This document shows, piece by piece, positions 48,863-54,972 of a stretch of 64,000 nt of DNA (positions are counted from its first letter, which is position 1; each line of letters begins with the position of its first letter). Below the pieces are notes generated by a model. It saw nothing but the letters and a program-made list of their open reading frames with translations. It was not told where the DNA came from and made no database searches. Source of the stretch: Hyphomicrobium_A sp963724945 (GTDB lineage Bacteria > Pseudomonadota > Alphaproteobacteria > Rhizobiales > Hyphomicrobiaceae); NCBI GenBank assembly GCA_963724945.1, contig CAVRWL010000001.1, positions 124,001 through 188,000 on the forward strand, written 5' to 3'. The position numbers and the translations under genes were made by a program.

Positions 48863-49948
48863 CTAACCTCCGTGGGTGCCTGCTTGCGGGAAGAGCAGGC
48901 AGGCGTCGCCGTAAGAATAGAAGCGATAGCCCGAGGCGAGGGCGTGCGCATAGGCCTCCTTCATCACCTCGAGCCCGGAGAAGGCCGCGACCAGCATGAA
49001 GAGCGTGGAGCGCGGCAGATGGAAGTTGGTCATCAAGATGTCGACGGCGCGGAAACGGTAGCCCGGCGTGATGAAGATGTCGGTCGGCCCGCGGAACGAC
49101 CTTAATGCACCGCCGTTCGCCGCCGTTTCCAGGAGCCGCAGCGAGGTCGTCCCGACGGCGACAATGCGGCCGCCCGTTGCCCGCACCGCGTTGAGGGCGG
49201 CCGCGGTCTCCGCCGACACCTCGCCCCACTCGGCATGCATCTTGTGCGCGTCGGTATCCTCTGCCTTGACGGGGAGGAACGTGCCGGCGCCGACGTGCAG
49301 CGTCACGAAGTGGCGCCCAATGCCGCGGTCATCGAGCGCCGCCATCAGCTCGGGCGTGAAGTGCAGCCCCGCCGTGGGAGCCGCCACAGCGCCGTCTTGC
49401 GCGGCGTAGATCGTCTGATAGTCGCGCCTGTCGCTCTCCTCCGCCGGGCGACGGCCCGCGATGTAAGGCGGCAGCGGCATCTGCCCCACACTGGAGATCG
49501 CCGCGTCGAGGTCAGGACCCGCGAGGTCGAAGCTGAGCTCCACCTCACCTTCGTCCCCCTTCGCAACGACGGTGGCGTCGAGCGCGCCGGCGAGACAAAC
49601 CTCGCTCGCGTGACCGAAGTGCAGACGGTCGCCCTCTTGCAGGCGCTTGGCCGGCCGCGCCAACGCCCGCCAGCGGCTCTCACCGCAGCGCTCGATCAGC
49701 GTGACGGCAACGTGCGCCTCCAGCTCGCCGCGGCGGCGGATGCCATCGAGAGCGGCGGGAATGACGCGCGTATCGTTGAAGACGAGCGCATCGCCCGGGC
49801 GCAGAAGCCCGGGCAGCTCGCGCACGATCCGGTCCTCGAACGGCATTCCCGGCCGCACCACGAGCAGGCGAGCGGCATCGCGCGGGCTCGCGGGATGCAG
49901 CGCGATGCGCTCCTCCGGCAGTGCGAAATCGAAGAGGTCCGTGCGCAT
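48863..49948 (-). CDS. queA: S-adenosylmethionine:tRNA ribosyltransferase-isomerase
   Basis: Converts preQ1 in tRNA to epoxyqueuosine using the ribosyl part of SAM. 361 residues with FDFALPEERIALHP at the start, DALVFNDTRVIPAAL, AAPTAGLHFTPELM and TLHVGAGTFLPVKAED, and the end motif TNFHLPRSTLFMLVAAFSG. ATG 49948 overlaps the preceding DMT gene by one base (TGATG). tgt follows by six bases, forming a queuosine pair. Confidence 0.96.
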   Translation of the reverse strand: MRTDLFDFALPEERIALHPASPRDAARLLVVRPGMPFEDRIVRELPGLLRPGDALVFNDTRVIPAALDGIRRRGELEAHVAVTLIERCGESRWRALARPAKRLQEGDRLHFGHASEVCLAGALDATVVAKGDEGEVELSFDLAGPDLDAAISSVGQMPLPPYIAGRRPAEESDRRDYQTIYAAQDGAVAAPTAGLHFTPELMAALDDRGIGRHFVTLHVGAGTFLPVKAEDTDAHKMHAEWGEVSAETAAALNAVRATGGRIVAVGTTSLRLLETAANGGALRSFRGPTDIFITPGYRFRAVDILMTNFHLPRSTLFMLVAAFSGLEVMKEAYAHALASGYRFYSYGDACLLFPQAGTHGG

Positions 49949-50397
49949 CAGGAGATGCGGATCAGGAGCGCCCCGACAAGTAGCAGGACAGCCCCGGTCA
50001 CCCTTCCGAACGAGATTTCGCGCACCGCCATGTTGAAGGCGCCCACGTGGTCGAGGAGCATGCCTGCGAGCAATTGACCCGAGACGACGAAGGCCATGGT
50101 GGCCGCCGTTCCGAGCTTCGGGTTGATAATAATCACGCTGGTGACATAGGCGGCGCCAAGAAGGCCGCCGCCCACCAATATCCAAAACGGCGGTGCGCGC
50201 CAGTCGACAGAGACGCCTTGCAACTGACAGACTGCCAACGCAATTCCGAGGAGCGCCACCGAGCCGGCAACGAAGGATGCCGCCGCAGCCGCGACCGGCG
50301 ATCCAAGAACACGGCCGAGCTCAGCGTTGACCGGTGCCTGAATGCCAATGAGCGTGCCGGACACAATGCCGAGCAGCGACCAGACGAGCCCCATCAT
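49948..50397 (-). CDS. DMT family (YdcZ/DUF606) membrane protein
   Basis: 149 residues with five hydrophobic helices. The opening LLGIVSGTLIGIQAPVNAEL, with the GxQxxVNxxL pattern, is the DUF606 mark, and LGTAATMAFVVSGQLLAGML follows the family. Substrate unknown. It is coupled to queA by a one-base overlap, and lies 28 bases after the DUF423 gene. Confidence 0.85.
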   Translation of the reverse strand: MMGLVWSLLGIVSGTLIGIQAPVNAELGRVLGSPVAAAAASFVAGSVALLGIALAVCQLQGVSVDWRAPPFWILVGGGLLGAAYVTSVIIINPKLGTAATMAFVVSGQLLAGMLLDHVGAFNMAVREISFGRVTGAVLLLVGALLIRIS

Positions 50398-50425
50398 CGC
50401 GATACCTTTCTGCAGGTGACCAAGC

Positions 50426-50825
50426 TCAGCCGCGGTTGCCGACGACTTCCCAGATCCCGGCCCCCGCCAGCACCAGCCAACCGAGGATCATGGTCGAGCC
50501 GCCCGTGGGCGCCGCCATGGGAAACAGGCGGTGGCCCCAGAACGTGCGCATGGCGATGTCGCCGCTGAACAGCGAGACGCCCACCAAGAGGATCAGCGCG
50601 GCGAGGAGGAAGGCCGCTGGGATGCACGGCGCGTGTCGCGACCGCCACAATGGCGGTTGCGGCCGCCGCGTGCATCAAGAGGAAGTACGCAGGCGGCGTG
50701 AGCGCGGAGAGCGCCGTGCCGTGCGCGCCGGCGGCCGCGAGCGCCACGCCGGCGGCGCCCGCGAGCCCGGCGTAAACGATGAGAGCGGCTGCAGCCTGCA
50801 TTGTGTCCATCGCCCCTAACTCCAT
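50426..50825 (-). CDS. DUF423 family membrane protein, frameshifted
   Basis: Small four-helix membrane protein of the DUF423 family. The amino-terminal half (LAGAAGVALAAAGAHGTALS to IVAVATRAVHP) and the carboxy-terminal half (AAFLLAALILLVGVSLFSGD to IWEVVGNRG) are in different frames; removing one G from 50619-50621 gives VATRAVHPAAFLLAAL and about 132 residues. The second half keeps FPMAAPTGGSTMILGWLVLA, typical of the family. Start codon may be ATG 50825, 50810 or 50801. Most likely a sequence error. Confidence 0.8.
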
Positions 50826-50837
50826 CAGTTCGTGCGG

Positions 50838-51314
50838 TTACGCGGCGTCGGCCGCCACCTTCACCGAGAGCATCTTGTCGGGGTTCTGCACCGGCTCCCC
50901 GCGCTTGATCTTGTCGACGTTCTCCATGCCCTCGACCACCTTGCCCCACACCGTGTACTTCTTGTCGAGGAAGGTCGCGTCGTCGAAAACGATGAAGAAC
51001 TGGCTGTTGGCGCTGTCCGGGCTCTGCGCGCGCGCCATGGAGCAGACGCCGCGCACGTGCGGCTCGGCGTTGAACTCGGCCTTCAAGTTGGGGTAGCTCG
51101 AGCCGCCGGTGCCGGTGCCGTTGGGGCAGCCCGTCTGCGCCATGAAGCCCTCGATGACGCGGTGGAAGGGGATGCCGTTATAGAAGCCTTCTCGGGCGAG
51201 CGTCTTGATGCGCTCCACGTGCATGGGCGCGAGGTCGGGCCTGAGCGCGATGACGACGGGGCCCTTGGTGGTCTCGATGATGAGCGTGTTCTCGGGATCG
51301 TTGGCTGCGGACAT
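50838..51314 (-). CDS. Cyclophilin-type peptidyl-prolyl isomerase, cytosolic
   Basis: 158-residue isomerase without signal peptide. Active-site stretches PFHRVIEGFMAQTGCPNGTG, MARAQSPDSANSQFFIVFDD and KYTVWGKVVEGME are complete. ATG 51314 (MSAANDPENTLIIETTKG) chosen. It is the second of a cyclophilin pair, 137 bases after the lipoprotein form. Confidence 0.93.
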   Translation of the reverse strand: MSAANDPENTLIIETTKGPVVIALRPDLAPMHVERIKTLAREGFYNGIPFHRVIEGFMAQTGCPNGTGTGGSSYPNLKAEFNAEPHVRGVCSMARAQSPDSANSQFFIVFDDATFLDKKYTVWGKVVEGMENVDKIKRGEPVQNPDKMLSVKVAADAA

Positions 51315-51451
51315 GAAGAGCTCCGTTTGCTGAGGGGAGATTGAGCGGGCGCTCGAGCAGGGGCCGGGGCCCGAGCGCACTTCGCGCCTGGGCGCCTGCC
51401 TGTCAAGTCATGATCGGTACGCGCGTCTTACGCGCCCGAAGGCCTCATTGG

Positions 51452-51997
51452 CTACTTGGCGTCGGACTGCAGATAGACTTTCTGCATCACGTCGGGGATC
51501 GGCGGCGGCTCGCCGGGCGCGATCTTGTCGACGTACTCCATGCCTTTGATAACCTGGCCCCACACGGTGTACTGGCCGGTGAGGCTCGAGCACCCGGTGT
51601 CGTCGAAGCAGATGAAGAACTGGCTGTTGGCGCTGTTGGGATCGGCGGTGCGCGCCGCGCCGACGGTGCCGCGCTTGTAGGGCTCCTGCGAGAACTCGGC
51701 GGGCAGGTCGGGATAGTTGGAGCCGCCGTTGCCCGTCCCCGTCGGATCGCCCGTCTGCGCCATGAAGCCGGGGATGACGCGGTGGAACTTGATGCCGTCG
51801 TAGAAGCCCTCCCGGGCGAGCTTTTTGACGCGCTCCACGTGCTTGGGCGCAAGGTCGGGCCGCAACTTGATGAGCACCTTGCCGCTCTTCAGCTGCAAGA
51901 CAAGAATGTTGTCCTTGTCGCTGGACGCGCTGTGGTTGGAGCAGCCCGATGCCAGGGCGAGGCAAACCGCCAGGGCGAGACCTGTGAGCAATCGCAT
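51452..51997 (-). CDS. Cyclophilin-type peptidyl-prolyl isomerase, lipoprotein
   Basis: 181-residue homologue of the neighbouring cyclophilin with an export signal and lipobox: MRLLTGLALAVCLALASGC, Cys19 being the likely lipidation site. Active-site residues are kept (KFHRVIPGFMAQTGDPTGTG; SANSQFFICFDDTGCSSLTG). So this pair offers one enzyme in the cytosol and one anchored facing the periplasm. Likely a tandem duplication, since they sit side by side in the same orientation. Confidence 0.92.
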   Translation of the reverse strand: MRLLTGLALAVCLALASGCSNHSASSDKDNILVLQLKSGKVLIKLRPDLAPKHVERVKKLAREGFYDGIKFHRVIPGFMAQTGDPTGTGNGGSNYPDLPAEFSQEPYKRGTVGAARTADPNSANSQFFICFDDTGCSSLTGQYTVWGQVIKGMEYVDKIAPGEPPPIPDVMQKVYLQSDAK

Positions 51998-52134
51998 GGT
52001 GCGTCCTTCCCCAAACGTCTTGTCGGCGCCGGCCGCCGCCGGCAGCGCCTTGATCGGGCACCTTTATCGCGCCCCCTTTATCGCGCCTTGGGCCGCGACC
52101 TGCAACTTCGGAGCGGTTTGCGTTGCAACGAAAG

Positions 52135-52638
52135 TTATCTGCGCGCTTTCGCCTTCTTCTCCAGGCGCGCCGCAACCGGCTTCGACACGAAGGCCGATAC
52201 GTCGCCGCCCATCAGCGCTATCTGCCGCACGAGATTGGCGGCGATGTGCCTCACGCGCGGGGAGGCAGCCACGAACACCGTCTGTATCGACGGCGCCATC
52301 GCCCCATTCATACCCGCCATCTGCATCTCGTAGTCGAAATCGGCACCGTCGCGCAAACCGCGAAAGATGACACGCGCCTCGTGCGATCTCGCCGCCTCGA
52401 CCACGAGGTTGTCGAACGTGACGATCTCGATGACGGTCCCGGTCGCCTTGGCGATCCCCTTCGTCTCTGCATTGAGCATCTCGATCCGCTCCTTGGCGCT
52501 AAAGAGCGGCGACTTTTCCGGATGTACGCCGATGCCGATGACGAGCTTGTCGACGAGGCAGCAGGCCCGCTCGATCACGTCGGTGTGGCCGAGCGTGACG
52601 GGGTCGAAGGAGCCCGAGTAAAAGCCGATGCGTTTCAT
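52135..52638 (-). CDS. coaD: Phosphopantetheine adenylyltransferase
   Basis: Penultimate step of coenzyme A synthesis (4'-phosphopantetheine plus ATP to dephospho-CoA). 167 residues; GFYSGSFDPVTLGHTDVIER carries the TxGH nucleotidyl-transfer motif, and VIFRGLRDGADFDYEMQMAG is diagnostic. First in line before the two cyclophilins, 137 bases from the lipoprotein one. Confidence 0.96.
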   Translation of the reverse strand: MKRIGFYSGSFDPVTLGHTDVIERACCLVDKLVIGIGVHPEKSPLFSAKERIEMLNAETKGIAKATGTVIEIVTFDNLVVEAARSHEARVIFRGLRDGADFDYEMQMAGMNGAMAPSIQTVFVAASPRVRHIAANLVRQIALMGGDVSAFVSKPVAARLEKKAKARR

Positions 52639-52718
52639 GGCGTCCGCGCGTTGCTGCCAGCTCCCCTCTTATCGTGGGGGCCGGCGTGCGCACAACGTCC
52701 TATCGCATCGGCGTAAAC

Positions 52719-52746
52719 AAAAAAGGGCCCGGCAAAGACCGGGCCC
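52719..52746 (-). terminator. Rho-independent terminator of the OmpW-like gene
   Basis: Minus-strand hairpin GGGCCCGG / CCGGGCCC with a six-base loop, followed by TTTTTTGTTT. It lies just after the porin gene stop. Confidence 0.92.
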
Positions 52747-52768
52747 CGTTCATTGCTGATCCTCGAAC

Positions 52769-53482
52769 TCACTTCAAGGGGGCATACGCCGTGCGACGCC
52801 CCAGCAGATCCTCGAGGTTGAAGCGGTAGCCGAGATTCGCCGTCACGAACAACGGATCGAGGTCATGCTTGGCGACGACCGCAGTGCCGCCGGTCCAGGT
52901 GATCGTAGTGTCCTCCCAGACCTTCTTCACGTCGAGGCCGAGCGACCAGCCCTGGCCCAGATCGTAATCCACACCCCCCTGCAGCGCGAAGCCGAAGCTG
53001 TCGTTGAACGAGACCGTGTCGCCTGCGATCTGCGACTTGGAGTTGAAATAGTGGATCCACTCGGCGCCAACGCCGAGGTAGGGCTTCAACGGGCCGAAGC
53101 CGTCGAAGTGGTACTGCAGCGTCAGGATCGGAGGGAAGATCCAGGTCGAGGCGATATCGCCCAAGCCGCCGACGGGGAGCGTGCCATTCGCCGTGACCTT
53201 GACCCTGTCGAAACAGCAGAAGAGCTCAACGGCGACGTTGTGGGTGAAGTAGTAAGTGAGGGTGAGCGACGGAATAATGGTGTCGTTGGTCGTCGCCCAG
53301 TTGCCAGGATAGGTCTCGGCGCCATTGACGGTCAGCGAGTTCGTGCTGTCTTGCGTCAAGACCCCTGTAGCCCCGAGCTTCACCTGGAAGTCGCCGTTGC
53401 TGTCGCCGGCGTAGGCCGGCACCGCCCCCGCAGCGCCGACCAAAAGTGCGACGGCCCCAATCCATAGTCTCGCTTTGCGCAT
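52769..53482 (-). CDS. ompW: OmpW family outer-membrane protein
   Basis: 237-residue outer-membrane beta-barrel. Signal peptide LWIGAVALLVGAAGAVPAYA, then FQVKLGATGV, alternating hydrophobic strands, and the OmpW pattern LTLQYHFDGFGPLKPYLGVG. It ends with polar/aromatic residues. OmpW proteins form narrow hydrophobic channels, and in E. coli the gene is under oxygen control by FNR. Start ATG 53482 follows GCGAGGAT. It is divergent from a Crp/Fnr-type gene with FNR-like dyads in between. Confidence 0.88.
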   Translation of the reverse strand: MRKARLWIGAVALLVGAAGAVPAYAGDSNGDFQVKLGATGVLTQDSTNSLTVNGAETYPGNWATTNDTIIPSLTLTYYFTHNVAVELFCCFDRVKVTANGTLPVGGLGDIASTWIFPPILTLQYHFDGFGPLKPYLGVGAEWIHYFNSKSQIAGDTVSFNDSFGFALQGGVDYDLGQGWSLGLDVKKVWEDTTITWTGGTAVVAKHDLDPLFVTANLGYRFNLEDLLGRRTAYAPLK

Positions 53483-53598
53483 GATCCTCGCCCCGTTCCC
53501 CACCAGCCGCTGCAGGACACACCTGCGCGACTCGATTTCAACAGAGGTTACTGTTCTCGGAATCGTCGCAAATTCCGAGAGATTGCTTGGACTTGCCC

Positions 53599-53612
53599 CT
53601 GACACAGGTCAG
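53599..53612. promoter_or_regulatory. FNR-spaced dyad CTGAC-N4-GTCAG
   Basis: CTGACACAGGTCAG is a perfect palindrome with the five-four-five spacing of FNR sites, though the half-site differs from TTGAT. It lies 117 bases upstream of the porin start. Confidence 0.45.
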
Positions 53613-53660
53613 CGACTCACACATCCGATCGTGGGAGTGGCCGAGGCGACACGCGATTTC

Positions 53661-53674
53661 TTGATGCAGATCAA
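53661..53674. promoter_or_regulatory. FNR/FixK box TTGAT-N4-ATCAA
   Basis: TTGATGCAGATCAA is an exact match to the FNR/FixK consensus. It stands between the divergent OmpW and Crp/Fnr genes and could serve either. Confidence 0.8.
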
Positions 53675-53715
53675 ACCGTCAGAACGCCGCGTCCTTCGTC
53701 GCGCGTGCGAGCCGT

Positions 53716-53729
53716 TTGACATGGATCAA
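53716..53729. promoter_or_regulatory. FNR/FixK box TTGAC-N4-ATCAA
   Basis: TTGACATGGATCAA differs from the consensus by one base. The longest reading of the regulator gene would begin at the TTG inside this box, which argues that its real start is further downstream. Confidence 0.7.
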
Positions 53730-53760
53730 GGCAAGAAACGGGACGCGCCTCGACTATCGA

Positions 53761-54564
53761 GTGCTGCCGTCTGCGCAGCCTCGAGCCGAGAAACGCACCA
53801 TCGTGATCACGCACCGGGCCCCTCGACGATCGCCACCGCGGCTCGTAAAGCCTGCTCCGGCGCCGCCGATCCCCGTGGCAGCCGATCCGCTCGGCGCATT
53901 GCGCCAGCGCGCCACGCTCGTGCGCGTGCGCCGACGCCAGCAGCTATCCCTCGGATCGGGGCAAACCGAAACCATCTACGTGGTGCACTCCGGCCTGCTG
54001 CTTCTGCAGGCGCAGCCGCCGGGCAAGCATCGCCAGCTCTTGTCGCTTCTCTATCCAGGCGACATGTTCCGCGCCGCATACGGTCCGTCGTTCCGTGGGG
54101 CCGCGCTCGGCGCAGCGACCGCGGCGGAGCTTTGGCGTCTGCCCGCACGCACCTTCGAGGCGGTGCTCGGCACCAACGCCGTCCTCGCCCAGCATCTGAA
54201 CCGCCAGCTCGCCGACCAGCATGCGCGCGCCATGCTGCACATCGCCATGCTCGGAAGCTTGACCGGCGAGGAGAGGGTCGCCTCGTTCCTGATCGAGCTG
54301 GCCTTGCGCTTAGGCGCCCCCGGCGCCAACGGGACCTCCTTTGAGGTTCCTTTGGCGCGCACCGACATCGCCGACTATCTGGCGCTCAACGCCGACACCC
54401 TCAGCCGCATCATGTCGCGTCTGAAGAGCCGCGGGCTCGTCGCGCAGACCGGGCGCGGGCGCGCCGTCATCCCCGACTGGGAGCGACTGTGCGACCAGAC
54501 CCCGATCGCGGACGCCATCGTCGCGCTGCACGGCAATTCCGCAGGCAAAGCGGCGACGTTCTAG
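53761..54564 (+). CDS. Crp/Fnr family transcription regulator, FixK-like, without iron-sulfur cysteines
   Basis: Regulator with a cyclic-nucleotide-type beta-barrel (QTETIYVVHSGLLLLQAQPP to YPGDMFRAAYG), a dimer helix and a winged helix-turn-helix (LARTDIADYLALNADTLSRI). The recognition helix reads D-T-L-S-R where FNR has E-x-x-S-R. There is no amino-terminal Cys cluster, so oxygen is not sensed by an FNR-type cluster. Start uncertain: GTG 53761 or GTG 53803 are likelier than TTG 53716, which lies inside an FNR box. Autoregulation and control of ompW are inferred from the boxes. Confidence 0.85.
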   Translation: MLPSAQPRAEKRTIVITHRAPRRSPPRLVKPAPAPPIPVAADPLGALRQRATLVRVRRRQQLSLGSGQTETIYVVHSGLLLLQAQPPGKHRQLLSLLYPGDMFRAAYGPSFRGAALGAATAAELWRLPARTFEAVLGTNAVLAQHLNRQLADQHARAMLHIAMLGSLTGEERVASFLIELALRLGAPGANGTSFEVPLARTDIADYLALNADTLSRIMSRLKSRGLVAQTGRGRAVIPDWERLCDQTPIADAIVALHGNSAGKAATF

Positions 54565-54599
54565 CCCCTGGTCTGCCGCCAACACGCCGAGCCGCGCCG

Positions 54600-54946
54600 T
54601 CACACGTCCTCGCCAAATGCGCCCATCGCTCCGAGCCGCACCGTGAGCAGCTCGACTTGAGTGATGGCGACGTGCGGCCCTTGGCGCGTGCCGGCCGGCG
54701 TCATCCAGAACGTGCCGGCCTCGCAGCGACGGCCACCGGTTTCGACGGTGCCAGAGAGCACGAGCACGTATTCGTCGGCCGGGTGGGTGTGGACTGGGAT
54801 GGTCGTGCCCGCCGCAAGGCGCGCGCGGTGAATGGACCCGTCGGGTACCGGCTCAGCGAGCGGCATGAGCTCGACGCCCGGCAAGACGTCGATCTTCAGC
54901 CATGTGCCGGCGCCCGGGTCGATGAAGCTTTGACGGTTTTGGCCAT
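54600..54946 (-). CDS. Cupin-domain protein, probably frameshifted near its start
   Basis: Small single-domain cupin of the ChrR-like type: IPVHTHPADEYVLVLSGTVE holds the HxH...E metal ligands, followed by FWMTPAGTRQGPHVA. In the long frame there is no ATG, GTG or TTG between the gyrA stop and the domain. ATG 54946 (MAKTVK) is in another frame; one additional T in the run at 54929-54931 would join it as MAKTVKSFIDPGAGTWLKID, 115 residues. Function unknown. It lies 26 bases after gyrA. Confidence 0.7.
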
Positions 54947-54972
54947 TGCGCGCCCGCTTACGAGTTGGAAGG

